DNA of 64,000 nucleotides from Kordia aestuariivivens. Lineage in GTDB: Bacteria; Bacteroidota; Bacteroidia; Flavobacteriales; Flavobacteriaceae. The notes under the pieces were generated by a model. That model was given only the letters and a program-made list of their open reading frames with translations, had not been told where the DNA came from and did not search any database. This document shows positions 13,701 through 25,100 of the stretch, one piece after another (position 1 is the stretch's first letter; every line of letters starts with the position of its first letter). The stretch is from NCBI RefSeq assembly GCF_014397005.1, contig NZ_JACGWS010000016.1:62001-126000 (forward strand). The letters are read 5' to 3'. A program made the position numbers and the translations under genes.

Positions 13701-16700
13701 GAGAAGATTTAGTTTGTAAAACAGGTGATATTGGTCGTTATGATAGTGAAGGAAACTTAGAAATTCTTGGAAGAATTGACGATCAAATCAAATTGCATGG
13801 AGTGAGAGTTGAACTCGATGGAATTCGTAGTTCATTATTAAACCTAGAAAATATTGGTCAAGTTGAATTAATTGTTCACAATGACACTACTGTAGATTCA
13901 CTACTTTGCTATTACAGCGGACAGGAATACAGCGCAAGCGAATTACGTTCACTCTTATCCGCAAATTTAGACAGAAGTAGCATTCCTGATTACTTCATGC
14001 ACTTGGAAGAATTTCCACTAACCTTAAACGGAAAAGTAGACAAACGTGCACTTCCAAAACCATCAGAATTACTGAGAGGAAGCAACTATCAAGCACCGAA
14101 AGGAGCAATAGAAGAATCACTAAGCACAATTTGGTCAGAATTATTAAGTGTTCCACAAAAAAGTATTGGACGAACAGATTCGTTTTTCGATTTAGGTGGT
14201 TCGTCTTTAAAAGCGATTCAGTTAATATCGAGAGTTTACAAAATACATGAAGTACAGTTAAGCATTGGCGAAATTTTCAATCATTCAGAATTAAAAGGAC
14301 AAGCTTCTTTAATCTCAGAATCTAAAGGAGAAACGTATAGTTCCATTGAAAAAGTAGCGGAACAAGAAGACTATGAACTTTCACATGCGCAACGCCGAAC
14401 TTGGTTAATTGAACAACAAATAGAAGGCGTTTCACCATTCAACGGAATGGAAATCTATCGATTAAAAGGAAACTTAGACATTGATGCGTTAACGAAATCT
14501 TTCACCAAACTAATAGATCGTCACGAAAGTTTACGAACCATCATTACCATAAAAGATGGAACACCGCGACAAAAAATACTAAAAAATAGTGAAGTTGTTG
14601 TAGACATTGAAACCGTTGACATCAGGGCAACACCAGAACAACGAAATACATTCGTAACCGAATTACGACAAGCACGTTTTGACTTAAGTCAATGGCCACT
14701 ATTCAGAATCAAAGTACTCTCTTACGGAGACAATGTATACGATTTAGTCTTTATAGATCATCACATTATTTCAGACGAATGGTCCATGCAAATCTTAGTA
14801 CACGATTTGGTGAACTACTACAACGGATTCATCACAGGCAAAGAAACACCATTGGAAGCATTACCAATTCAGTACAAAGATTATGCAGCTTGGCAATCTT
14901 CTTGGGTTGGAAGCGATGAATTTAAAGCATCAGGTGCGTATTGGAAATCACATTTAGCAGATGCACCAAGAATAGAATTGGCATCCGATCGTCCACGACC
15001 GGAAGTCATGAGTCATCAAGGTTCGCAACATCATTTCTCTTTCTCAAAAGAAACAAGCGAACGCTTAAAAGAATTGTGTACTGAACTCGGTTGTACTTTA
15101 TTTATGGGCGTGAGTTCGTTAGTGTATGCATTATTATACAGATATACAGGACAATCAGACATTACACTCGGAACGCCAGTTGCAGGAAGAGATCATGCAG
15201 ATTTAGAAAATCAAATTGGATTATTCCTAAATGCGTTGGCACTGAGAGCACAATTCAGTGGCGAAGACAGTTTCAAAGAATTAGTAGCACATGTAAAAGA
15301 AGTTAGTGTTGCAGGATTCAATCATCAAACCTATCCGTTTGATTTACTCGCGGAAGAATTAGAAGAGAATCTTGCCAAAAACCGTTCACCATTATTTGAC
15401 GTCGTTGTAATTTTACAAAATGTAGAATTAGAATTTATAGATGCATTGCAAATGGAAGGTTTAGACGTTTCAACTGCCAATGAAGAATTACAAATCAGTA
15501 AAGGTGATCTTCGTTTTCAATTTATCGATCGTGACGATTGTATAGAAGGAAGCATCGAATACAGTACTGATTTATATGATGCAGACAGAATCACGCGTAT
15601 GGTAAGTCACTTAGATAACTTACTCTTAGAAGTTATTTCGACACCAGATGCTGCCATGAAAGAATTGACGTATTTGGGTGAAGAAGAACAATCGTCAACG
15701 AATTGGTTTGAAAAGCCAATCCAAAAAGTGCAACCACAATACATTCACAAATCGTTTGAAGCAATTGTGGATTTATATCCGAAAAACAAAGCAATCGTTT
15801 TTGAAGATGAATCGCATACGTATGAAGAAATTAATGGACTAAGTAACCAAATTGGACACTTATTAATTGACCTCAACATCCAAACGGAACATGCGGTTGG
15901 TGTTTTAGTATTGAGTGGGAAAGAACTCGTGGGAAGTTTGCTATCGTGTTTCAAAACAGGAAGTACGTATGTTCCATTATCGAATAGTTTTTCGCTTTCG
16001 CGAATGCAGCAGGCAGTTTTAGAAACTTCCATGAAAGTGTTGATTACCGATTCAGAATCTTGGACGGCATTTCAATCGAAGAATATTGAACATACTCTTG
16101 AATACGTATTTGTATTTAAAATAGCAAATTCGTCATTATTGGGCGATTTACAACTAGGTAATTCAGATTTAATCGCACTCGAAAAAACAAGCTTAGAAGT
16201 ATATAAAGTAAATGATTCAGGTAACTATGAACTTTCAAACCATAATTTAGACAGTTATAGCACAGCCAATCTTTTGGTTGAATATCCAATAGATAACAGC
16301 AGTTATGTTTTCTACAGTTCTGGAACAACTGGAAAATCGAAAGCAATTGTCGGAAACCAGGAAAGTATTTCACACTATGTAAATTGGCATAAAAACACAT
16401 TCGGATTTAACACTGAAACGCGTATAAGTCAAATTGCGTCGGTAACATTTGATGCAAGTTTAAAAGATATCTTAACGAGTCTCATCTCAGGAAGTTGTTT
16501 ATGCATTCCAAATGCGAAGACGAAAGAAAACATGGTGCTTTTAGGAAGTTGGTTATCAGAAGAGAAAATAACGATTCTACAAACAGTTCCATCACTTTTC
16601 AGGTTACTAACGAATAATTTACAAGAACAAAACATAGCGCTAACTGCTTTAAAAGAAGTTGTCTTAGCAGGAGAAAAATTATACGGACGCGATGTTGAAT

Positions 16701-19045
16701 TATGGCGATCAATTTCAGGGCATTCTGCTCGCATGAGTAATTTATACGGACTGACAGAATCAACAGTGCTAAAAAGTTGTTACCACATTCCAAATGAAGA
16801 ACTTGAAGCAGGAACGGTTTTATCTGTTGGAAAAGCAATTGATAATAGCATGATTGCTGTCATAAACGATAGCGGATTGAGCATGTGGGGAGAAATTGGT
16901 GAAGTCTATATCAAAAGTCCATATTTTACAAAAGGTTATTTAGACAAAGAATTGACGGCTAATTTATTTGTTCAGAATCCATTAGTGACGGATCGTGAAG
17001 ATTTGGTTTGCAAAACTGGCGATATCGGTCGCTACGATAGTGAAGGAAACTTAGAAATTCTTGGACGAATTGACGATCAAATCAAGTTGCATGGCGTTCG
17101 AGTTGAACTCGATGGAATTCGTAGTTCCCTTTTAAACCTTGAAAATATCGGTCAAGTAGAACTCATTGTTCACAATGACACTACTGTAGATTCACTACTT
17201 TGCTATTACAGCGGACAGGAATACAGCGCAAGCGAATTACGTTCACTCTTATCCGCGAATTTAGATCGTAGCAGCATTCCAGATTATTTCATGCATCTGG
17301 AAGAATTTCCATTGACACTAAACGGAAAAGTAGACAAACGCGCATTGCCAAAACCATCAGACTTACTCAAAGGCAGTAACTATGAAGCACCAAAAGGAGC
17401 CATCGAAGAATCGTTGAGCGCAATATGGTCAGAATTATTAAGTGTTCCACAAAAAAGTATTGGGCGGACAGATTCGTTCTTCGATTTAGGTGGTTCATCT
17501 TTAAAAGCAATTCAATTAATTTCAAGAGTTTATAAAAAACACGAAGTACAACTAAGTATTGGCGCAATTTTCAATCATTCAGAATTGCAATCACAAGCAT
17601 CTTTAATAACCGAATCGAAAGGCGAATCAAGTTATGAATCCATTACTAAAGTAGTGGCACAAGAAGATTACGCACTTTCGCATGCACAACGCAGAACATG
17701 GTTGATTGAAGAACAAATAGAAGGCGTTTCACCATTCAACGGAATGCAAATCTATCGTTTAGAAGGAAAATTAGACATTGATGCGTTGACAAAATCATTT
17801 ACACAATTAATAGATCGTCACGAAAGTTTACGAACCATTATCACCATAAAAGATGGCGTACCACGACAAAAAATACTAAAAAACAGTGAAGTTGCCGTTG
17901 ACATTGAAACGATTGATATCAGTGCAGATCCAGCACAGAGAAACCAACTCGTTACCGAATTGCGACAAGCACGTTTTGACTTAAGTCAATGGCCACTATT
18001 TAGAATAAAATTACTTTTCTACGGGGAAAATGTATACGATCTAGTCTTTATAGATCATCATATTATCTCGGATGAATGGTCCATGCAAATCTTAGTGCGC
18101 GATCTTGTAAACTATTACAATGGTTATATCCTTGGCGAAGAAGTTTCTTCAGAAGCCTTACCAATTCAATACAAAGATTACGCCGCTTGGCAAGCATCGT
18201 GGGTTGGAACTGATGAATATAATGCATCAGGCGCGTATTGGAAAACGCATCTTTCAGAAGCACCACGAATAGAATTAGCGTCCGATCGTCCGCGACCCGA
18301 AGTCATGACCAATAAAGGTTCGCAATATCATTTTTCATTCTCAAAAGAAGTAAGTAATGGCTTAAAAGAATTATGTACAGAATCTGGTTGTACGTTATTC
18401 ATGGGCGTGAGTTCATTAGTCTATGCATTGTTATTCAGATATACGGGACAATCAGACATTACGTTAGGAACACCAGTAGCGGGAAGAGATCATGCAGATT
18501 TAGAGAATCAAATTGGATTGTACTTAAACACATTGGCATTACGCGCAAAATTCAGCGGAGACGATAATTTCAAAGAATTATTAGCAAACGTAAAAGAGTT
18601 GAGTGTTGCTGGATTCAACCATCAAACGTATCCGTTTGATCTATTGGCAGAAGAATTAGAAGTAAATCTCGCTAAAAATCGTTCGCCATTATTTGATGTC
18701 GTTGTAATTCTACAAAACATAGAATTAGAATTCATGGACACCTTAGAAATGGAAGGTTTAAAAGTCGCATCTGACACGGAAGAACTCATGATTAGCAAAG
18801 GCGATTTGCGTTTTCAATTCATCGATAGAGAAGATCAAATAGAAGTAAGCATCGAATACAGTACCGATTTATACGATAACGATCGCATCATGCGTATGGC
18901 GACAGATATTCACAATTTACTATCGGGCATTCTAAAAAATACAACCACTAAAATTCGAAAATTAGACTTTCTATCCGAAATACAAACCAAAAAAATAGCT
19001 GCAAAACGGGCAAGTTTTGCAGATGATTTATCGGAAGATTATTAA
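7751..19045 (+). CDS. Non-ribosomal peptide synthetase, 3764 aa (TubC docking-(C-A-T)x3-C)
   Basis: Residues 1-60 look like a TubC-type N-terminal docking domain (MNVYSFLEELKSKEVELNLN), expected to receive the chain from the preceding synthetase. Domains follow: C1 (about 72-500, HHIISDE at 205), A1 (525-1010, YTSGSTGRPKG near 677), carrier Ser1058, C2 (His1239), A2 (1555-2090), carrier Ser2152, C3 (His2337), A3 (2660-3190), carrier Ser3250, C4 (His3436). A1 has pocket DLTKIGEVGK, one conservative change from the asparagine code DLTKLGEVGK. A2 and A3 are nearly identical and atypical: A3 core FYSSGTTGKSKAI, A5 YGLTEST instead of YGPTE, pocket DAKQVALVLK. The protein ends with a C domain and an acidic tail (DDLSEDY). 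Its cognate A domain opens the next gene, so one module is split between two polypeptides. Confidence 0.96.
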   Translation: MNVYSFLEELKSKEVELNLNDGKLEVQAPEGVLTADLVEKLKSYKEEIIDLLKQLGNEESVSEIPVAAKKEYYPLSFSQNRLWVLDQFDQVSTVFNVAMHYWLNGAIDEKLFAQAFEMLVARHEILRTRFAYKNEQPFQQILANEKEGISFETLDYSNSENPKERAVTKATAVAESTFKLDTDPLLKVAFIKVDHERYFLSLCIHHIISDEWSMHVLVRDVIEIYNGLKSGTNTELTPLRIQFKDYASWELDNIKTENRSKDYWLKKLEGTLPILELASDHIRPAIQTYNGNEVSFQISKQNSQQFHKLLEENGATLFMGVMSLVYAVLYRYSGQNDIILGTPVSGRTHADLEDQIGFYINTLALRQNIHGVSDFTALLNDVKKNILDGYQHQSYPFDLLVDELVVQRDPSRAPLFDVMVVVEDNVKDTITKFDGITIEEARLEKTLSKYDLTFWFKESAEGEIAVHIEYNTDIYGDDRMKRLGDHLGKLLESVVANSTISLDKLPLIEAEERTVLLNNYQGEVVSQATETTLVSLFEAQVNSSGNAEALQYEDTTLSYQELEERSNQFAQYLLAKHNIQKGSIVGIIQDRSENLLISILGILKAGGAYLPIDKNYPSDRIEYMLTDGNVSLVISDSEITNSVENINIVALQEELQNHPTTKPAISLNGEEVAYVIYTSGSTGRPKGVQIKHSSVVNYLDWANENYYGNEANYPSCLFTSLSFDLTVTSLWSGLLRGDVLNIVSSEEDDLTALQKVFTNESIKTVKLTPSHIQVLAGLDISSTNIAVAIVGGEALTANHVSILKGLNPEMKIYNEYGPTETTVGCSVALVEDINAITIGRPIQNTTLYVLDKNHELVPIGVQGELYVGGSGVFKGYIGKEDLTVERTLSNPFGEGTLYKTGDIVSWDSEGNLHYHGRKDDQVKIQGHRIELGELSGILSQSDLVSQFEILTVSDESAASLVVYYIGSEEISSEIKAYFEAQLPAYMVPSYYVGLDEFPLTSNGKLDKSKLPSPQGVSTKTYIAPETETEKLLAEIWSELLLVPQVGKEDNFFELGGNSLKAVQLIGRLKKEASLKISMEAIFRNPILKNLAANATKVHSDEIVSIPKVRTQEDYELSRAQHRTWLQVQRDPKALTFNIFNRYQLKGILNREALEKAFNAVINRHESLRTIITLKGVEPRQVILSNEDYNFSIAYKNASNRAEIIAEFSNHIFDLSKGPLFQVTILENNESDHELLFSMHHIISDEWSEQVLVHDLIRYYNGYVAGDEVSLEALPIQYKDYAAWQSSWVGSDEFKTSGDYWKSHLADAPRIELGSDRPRPEVMTHEGSQNHFRFSKETSDGLKKLCSELGCTLFMGVSSLVYALLYRYTGQSDITLGTPVAGRDHADLENQIGLFLNTLALRAEFSGEDSFKELVAHVKELSIAGFNHQTYPFDLLAEELEVDLAINRSPLFDVVVILQNVELQFIDALQMEGLEIEAANEELKISKGDIRFQFIDREDYIEGSIEYSTDLYDTDRITRMVSHLDNLLLEVISTPDASMKELTYLGEEEQSSTDWFSKSIPEAKPEYIHKSFEKIAALYPEKTALVEASGSTSYKALNSFSNQLIGLLVDLGLSAENAVGVLVPSGKELVGSLLACLKTGITYVPLSNSFSLARMQQAVSETLMQVLITDDESWTEFQSKNIEHKFSHVFVFKASGSSLLGDLGLGNSDLISLEETSLEVYTVNGSGNYELSNHNIESYSKENLSVEYPKDNSSYVFYSSGTTGKSKAIVGNQESISHYINWHKNTFEFNTETRISQIASVTFDASLKDILTSLISGSCLCIPNAKTKENMLLLGTWLSEEKVTILQTVPSLFRLLTNNLQEQNLSLTALKEVVLAGEKLYGRDVELWRSISGHTARMSNLYGLTESTVLKSCYHIPNEELEAGTVLSVGKAIDNSMIAVINDSGLSMWGEIGEVYIKSPYVTKGYLDKELTANLFVQNPLVGNREDLVCKTGDIGRYDSEGNLEILGRIDDQIKLHGVRVELDGIRSSLLNLENIGQVELIVHNDTTVDSLLCYYSGQEYSASELRSLLSANLDRSSIPDYFMHLEEFPLTLNGKVDKRALPKPSELLRGSNYQAPKGAIEESLSTIWSELLSVPQKSIGRTDSFFDLGGSSLKAIQLISRVYKIHEVQLSIGEIFNHSELKGQASLISESKGETYSSIEKVAEQEDYELSHAQRRTWLIEQQIEGVSPFNGMEIYRLKGNLDIDALTKSFTKLIDRHESLRTIITIKDGTPRQKILKNSEVVVDIETVDIRATPEQRNTFVTELRQARFDLSQWPLFRIKVLSYGDNVYDLVFIDHHIISDEWSMQILVHDLVNYYNGFITGKETPLEALPIQYKDYAAWQSSWVGSDEFKASGAYWKSHLADAPRIELASDRPRPEVMSHQGSQHHFSFSKETSERLKELCTELGCTLFMGVSSLVYALLYRYTGQSDITLGTPVAGRDHADLENQIGLFLNALALRAQFSGEDSFKELVAHVKEVSVAGFNHQTYPFDLLAEELEENLAKNRSPLFDVVVILQNVELEFIDALQMEGLDVSTANEELQISKGDLRFQFIDRDDCIEGSIEYSTDLYDADRITRMVSHLDNLLLEVISTPDAAMKELTYLGEEEQSSTNWFEKPIQKVQPQYIHKSFEAIVDLYPKNKAIVFEDESHTYEEINGLSNQIGHLLIDLNIQTEHAVGVLVLSGKELVGSLLSCFKTGSTYVPLSNSFSLSRMQQAVLETSMKVLITDSESWTAFQSKNIEHTLEYVFVFKIANSSLLGDLQLGNSDLIALEKTSLEVYKVNDSGNYELSNHNLDSYSTANLLVEYPIDNSSYVFYSSGTTGKSKAIVGNQESISHYVNWHKNTFGFNTETRISQIASVTFDASLKDILTSLISGSCLCIPNAKTKENMVLLGSWLSEEKITILQTVPSLFRLLTNNLQEQNIALTALKEVVLAGEKLYGRDVELWRSISGHSARMSNLYGLTESTVLKSCYHIPNEELEAGTVLSVGKAIDNSMIAVINDSGLSMWGEIGEVYIKSPYFTKGYLDKELTANLFVQNPLVTDREDLVCKTGDIGRYDSEGNLEILGRIDDQIKLHGVRVELDGIRSSLLNLENIGQVELIVHNDTTVDSLLCYYSGQEYSASELRSLLSANLDRSSIPDYFMHLEEFPLTLNGKVDKRALPKPSDLLKGSNYEAPKGAIEESLSAIWSELLSVPQKSIGRTDSFFDLGGSSLKAIQLISRVYKKHEVQLSIGAIFNHSELQSQASLITESKGESSYESITKVVAQEDYALSHAQRRTWLIEEQIEGVSPFNGMQIYRLEGKLDIDALTKSFTQLIDRHESLRTIITIKDGVPRQKILKNSEVAVDIETIDISADPAQRNQLVTELRQARFDLSQWPLFRIKLLFYGENVYDLVFIDHHIISDEWSMQILVRDLVNYYNGYILGEEVSSEALPIQYKDYAAWQASWVGTDEYNASGAYWKTHLSEAPRIELASDRPRPEVMTNKGSQYHFSFSKEVSNGLKELCTESGCTLFMGVSSLVYALLFRYTGQSDITLGTPVAGRDHADLENQIGLYLNTLALRAKFSGDDNFKELLANVKELSVAGFNHQTYPFDLLAEELEVNLAKNRSPLFDVVVILQNIELEFMDTLEMEGLKVASDTEELMISKGDLRFQFIDREDQIEVSIEYSTDLYDNDRIMRMATDIHNLLSGILKNTTTKIRKLDFLSEIQTKKIAAKRASFADDLSEDY

Positions 19046-19188
19046 AAACAACAAACAAACCAATATCTATACAGTATAGGAACTTCTGAAAATCTTTAGG
19101 AAGAACCAACATCACCGATTCATATTTAGTAGCACACGCTAAAAAAAAATTTTTCAGTAAAAAACCACACCGTTAAAAAAATAGATCA

Positions 19189-22100
19189 ATGACTAAAAAA
19201 TATATATACAAATCCTTCGAAGCTATCGTTTCGTTACATCCTGAACACACAGCATTAGTTGAGGCTAGTAGTACAACGAGTTATGCATCACTGAATTCAT
19301 TCGCTAACCAACTAAGTAGTTTGTTATTGGACATTGGATTATCAGCAGATGATGCGTTAGGTGTTTTATTGCCTAGCGGGAAAGAACTCGTAGGAAGTTT
19401 ATTGTCATGTTTCAAAACAGGAATCACCTATGTTCCATTATCGAATAGTTTTTCGCTTTCGCGGATGCAACAAGCGGTTTCAGAAACTTCGATGAAAGTG
19501 TTGGTGACTGACACCGAATCTTGGGCAGCATTTCAAGCTTTAGATATTGAACATAAATTTAGTCATGTATTGGTATTTAAAGCATCTGGTTCGTCATTAT
19601 TAGGTGGTTTAGATTTAGACTTTGGCGATTCAGGTTTAATCGCACTCGAAAAAACAAGCTTAGAAGTATACACACTAAATGATTCGGGTGAAGCTACCTT
19701 AACAAAACATACGTTAGACGCGTACAGCGAAACCAATCTTTCAATAGATTATCCTTTAGACAACAGCAGTTATATTTTCTACAGTTCCGGAACGACAGGA
19801 AAGTCGAAAGCGATTGTTGGGAATCAGGAAAGTATTGCGCATTATGTCAATTGGCACAAAGATACGTTTGGGTTTGATACAGAAAGTCGCGTAAGTCAAA
19901 TTGCAGCGGTAACGTTTGATGCGAGTTTAAAAGATATCTTAACGAGTCTAATTTCAGGAAGTTGTTTATGCATTCCAAATGCGAAGACACGTGAAAACAT
20001 GGTGTTGTTAGGAACTTGGTTAGCAGACGAAAAAATCACCATCTTACAAACAGTTCCATCATTATTTAGATTACTATCAAATAGTTTACAAGAACAAAAA
20101 TTAGCATTGACAGCTATAAAAGAAGTTGTCTTAGCAGGAGAAAAATTATACGGTCGCGATGTTGCTTTATGGCGATCAACCTCAGGGAATTCAGCACGTA
20201 TGAGCAACTTATACGGACTGACAGAAACAACCGTTTTAAAAAGTTGTTATCACATTCCAACTGAAGAATTAGACGCTGGAACCGTATTGCCAGTTGGGAA
20301 AGCTATCAGTAATACATTGATTGCAATCATCAATGAAAAAGGCTTATGTAACAGAGGAGAAATAGGTGAAATCTATATCAAAAGTCCGTACGTAAGTAAA
20401 GGATATTTAGATCAAGAATTGACGGCGAACTTATTTGTGCAAAATCCATTAGTAACCAATCGTGAAGATATCGTATGTAAAACGGGCGATATTGGTCGTT
20501 ATGATACAAATGGAAATATTGAAATATTAGGACGTGTTGATGATCAAATCAAATTGCATGGTGTACGAGTTGAACTCGATGGCATTCGCAGTGCATTACT
20601 GAACCTTGAAAATGTCGATCAAGTAGAACTCATTGTTCATACAGATGATACTATCGATTCATTGCTATGTTATTTCAGCGGACAAGAATATGAAGCTGGC
20701 GAATTACGCAATTTACTATCAAAAACGTTAGATCGTAGTAGTGTTCCTGATTACTTTATGCATCTGGAAGAATTTCCATTAACCTTAAACGGAAAAGTAG
20801 ACAAACGCGCATTGCCAAAACCATCAGAATTGCTCAGAGGAAGCAATTACGAAGAACCAAAAGGCGCAATAGAAGAATCGTTAAGTACAATTTGGTCAGA
20901 ATTATTAAGTGTTCCACAACATAGTATTGGACGAAATGATTCGTTCTTCAACTTAGGTGGATCTTCCTTAAAAGCAATTCAGTTAATTTCAAGAGTATAC
21001 AAAATACATGAAGTACAACTAAGCATTGGAGATATCTTCAATCATTCAGAATTAAAAGAACAAGCTGTATTAATAGGAGAATCTAAAGAAGAGACATACA
21101 GTTCCATTGTACAAGTTGCAACACAAGAAGACTATGGGCTTTCGCATGCACAACGTCGTACGTGGTTGATAGAACAACAAATAAAAGGAATTTCACCATT
21201 CAACGGAACAGAAGTATATCGTTTAGAAGGGAACTTAGACATTGATGCGCTAACAAAATCATTTACACAACTCATAAATCGTCACGAAAGTTTACGAACC
21301 ATTATCATCTTAAAAGATGGTGCGCCACGTCAAAAAATATTAAAAAACAGCGATGTTGTCGTGGATATTGAAACGATTGATATCAGCGAAACTCCCGAAC
21401 GTAGAGATACACTCATAACCGAATTACGACACAAACGTTTTGACTTAAGTCAATGGCCATTATTTAGAGTAAAACTACTTTGGTATGGAGCAGATGTATA
21501 CGATTTAGTATTTGTAGATCATCACATCATTTCGGATGAATGGTCTATGCAAATCTTAGTCCGCGATTTGGTAACGTACTATAACGGATCGGTAAAAGGC
21601 GAAGAAACTTCTTTAGAAGCTTTGCCAATTCAATACAAAGATTACGCGGCTTGGCAATCCTCTGCTGTTGGTAGTGCAGAATTTGATGCATCAGGAACGT
21701 ATTGGAAAACACATCTAGCAGAAGCACCACGAATTGATTTAGCATCCGATCGTCCGCGACCAGAAGTTATGAGTCATAAAGGTGCACAGCATCATTTCTC
21801 TTTCTCAAAAGAAACAAGCGCTGGGTTAAAAGAATTATGCTCAGAATTAGGTTGTACCTTATTTATGGGTGTAAGTTCATTAGTCTATGCGTTATTATAC
21901 AGATATACAGGACAATCAGATATAACACTCGGAACTCCTGTTGCAGGAAGAGATCATGCGGATTTAGAAAACCAAATTGGATTATACCTAAACACATTAG
22001 CGCTTCGTGCAAAATTTAGCGGAGAAGACAGTTTTAGAGGATTATTAGCACACGTAAAAGAAGTAAGTGTTGCCGGATTCAATCATCAAACCTATCCGTT

Positions 22101-25100
22101 TGATTTACTAGCGGAAGAATTAGAAGTAAATCTTGCTAAAAATCGTTCGCCATTATTTGATGTCGTTGTGATTTTACAAAATGTAGATTTACAATTCATG
22201 GATGCGCTAGAAATGGAAGGTTTAGAAGTTGCATCTGCCAATGAAGAATTACAAATTAGTAAAGGAGACATACGTTTTCAATTTGTTGATCGTGAAGATT
22301 GTATAGAAGGTGGCATCGAATACAGTACTGATTTATACGACGCGGATCGTATCACGCGTATGGTAAGTCATCTAGATAATCTACTCTTAGAAGTAATCTC
22401 TACACCAGATGCATCACTAAAAGAACTGACCTATTTAGGTACGGAAGAGCAATCTTCGAGCAATTGGTTCTTAGAATCTATCGAAGAAGTACAACCAACA
22501 TACATTCACAAAGCCTTTGAAACAATCGTTTCGTCGCATCCTGAACACGCTGCATTAGTGGAGTCAGGTAGCGAAACAAGCTATAAAGTATTAAACTCAT
22601 TCTCAAACCAACTAAGTGGATTATTACTAGAGTTAGGATTATCCGAAAATGATGCGCTAGGTGTTTTAGTACCTAGCGGGAAAGAACTCGTGGGAAGTTT
22701 ACTCTCTTGTCTAAAAACAGGAATCACGTATGTTCCATTATCAAATAGTTTCTCGCTTTCGCGAATGCAGCAAGCAATTTCAGAAACTTCCATGAAGGTT
22801 TTAGTAACTGATGCAGCATCTTGGACAGCATTTCAGACTCAAAATATTGAACACAACTTTAGTCATGTATTAGTATTCAAAGTATCAGGTTCGTCACTAT
22901 TGGGCGATTTCGATTTAGGCGATTCAGATTTAATCTCACTCGAAAAAACAAGCTTAGAAGTATACAAAACGGACGCTTCGGGGAACTATGAACTATCAAA
23001 CTACAATCTAGAAAGTTACAGTGAAGACAATATTTCGGTTGAATATCCAATAGATAACAGCAGTTACATTTTCTACAGTTCGGGAACGACAGGGAAATCG
23101 AAAGCAATTGTCGGAAATCAGGAAAGCATTGCTCAGTATATCAATTGGCACAAAAACACCTTCGGATTCAACACGGAAAGTCGTGTAAGTCAAATTGCGG
23201 CTGTGACATTTGATGCGAGTTTAAAAGATATCTTAACGAGTCTCATCTCAGGAAGCCGTTTATGTATTCCAAATACAAAAACACGCGAGAACATGATTCT
23301 GTTAGGAAGTTGGCTTGCAGAAGAAAAAATAACCATCTTACAAACGGTTCCGTCATTATTTAGATTACTGACCAATAATTTACAAGAACAAAATGTGTCA
23401 CTAACAGCCTTACAAGAAGTGGTTTTGGCAGGAGAAAAACTATACGGACGCGATGTTGCCTTATGGCGATCGATCTCAGGTCATTCAGCTCGCATGAGCA
23501 ACCTATACGGACTGACGGAAACAACAGTTTTAAAAAGTTGTTATCACATTCCAGAAGAAGAACTTGAAGCCGGAACGGTTCTTTCTGTTGGAAAAGCAAT
23601 TGATAATAGTATGATTGCTGTGATAAACGATAGCGGACTCAGCATGTGGGGAGAAATTGGCGAAGTCTATATCAAAAGTCCATACTTCACAAAAGGATAT
23701 ATAGATCAAGAATTGACAGGAAACTTATTTGTACAAAACCCGTTAGTAACGGATCGCGAAGATTTAGTTTGCAAAACGGGCGATATCGGTCGTTACGATA
23801 GCGACGGAAACTTAGAAATTCTTGGACGAATTGACGATCAAATTAAATTGCATGGTGTACGAGTTGAACTCGATGGTATTCGTAGTTCATTACTAAACCT
23901 AGAAAAAATTGGTCAAGTTGAATTAATTGTTCACAATGACACTACTGTAGATTCGCTACTTTGCTATTACAGCGGACAAGAATATGATGCAGGCGAATTA
24001 CGCTCGCTTCTATCTGCAAATTTAGATCGTAGCAGTATTCCGGATTATTTCATGTACATGGAAGAATTTCCATTAACACTAAACGGAAAAGTAGACAAAC
24101 GCGCATTGCCAAAACCATCAGAATTATTACGTGGAAGCAACTATGAAGCGCCAAAAGGAGCAATTGAGGAATCGTTGAGTACCATTTGGGCAGAATTGTT
24201 AAGCGTTCCGCAAAAAAGTATCGGACGAAATGATTCGTTCTTTAACTTAGGTGGATCATCGTTAAAAGCAATTCAGTTAATCTCGCGTGTTTACAAACAA
24301 CACGAAGTGCAACTGAGCATTGGAGAAATCTTCAATTATTCAGAACTAAAAGCACAAGCTTTACTAATCTCAGAATCCAAAGGCGAAACGTATGTTTCTA
24401 TTACCAAAATTGAAGAACAAGAAGATTATGCACTTTCGCATGCACAACGTCGTTTGTGGGTTTTAGACCAATTACAAGAAGACTTTACAGCATACAGTCG
24501 CCCTATCAGTTATGACATTGAAGGCGAATTAAACATCGATGCGTTAACCCAATCGTTTAAAGAACTCATAGAGCGTCACGAAAGTTTACGAACAACATTC
24601 ATCTTAAAAGATGGCGGCGAACCACGTCAGTTAATACAATCAATGGAATCCGTTGTTTTTGAAATTCCTGTAACGGATGTATCAGAAGCAACAGATCAAG
24701 AAGCGTCAATTGAAGAAATCTTAGCTGAACTAGCAGCTTTTCCGTATGATTTAGCAAGCGGACCATTATTCAAAGTGATATTAGTAAACTTAGGAAACTC
24801 TAAACATCGTTTGCTATTTTCAATTCATCACATCATCTCAGATGAATGGTCAATGCAAGTATTAATTCGCGATTTAATAAGCTATTACAACACAATTACT
24901 AAAGGTGAAGAAACTACTTTAGAAGCCTTACCAATTCAATACAAAGATTATGCAGCTTGGCAATTACAAGAATTGGCAGAAGGTGAGTTAGCAAACGCTC
25001 GAAACTATTGGTTATCCAAACTCGATGGCGAATTGCCAATATTAAACATGCCGTCAGATTATGTGCGTCCAGCAGTACAAACGTACAATGGAGCACAGCA

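Noticed and set aside
14692-15306. Open frames overlapping NRPS genes on other frames and strands (for example 14692-14919, 15091-15306, 16429-16734)
   Set aside because: They repeat wherever NRPS domains repeat, have no start signals or recognisable products, and are by-products of the real frame.
19074-19086. GTATAGGAACTTC, identical to one 13-bp arm of the yeast FLP recombination target, between the second and third NRPS genes
   Set aside because: Only one arm is present; the inverted arm and 8-bp spacer are absent, and the flanks are ordinary AT-rich DNA. A chance match is the simplest reading.
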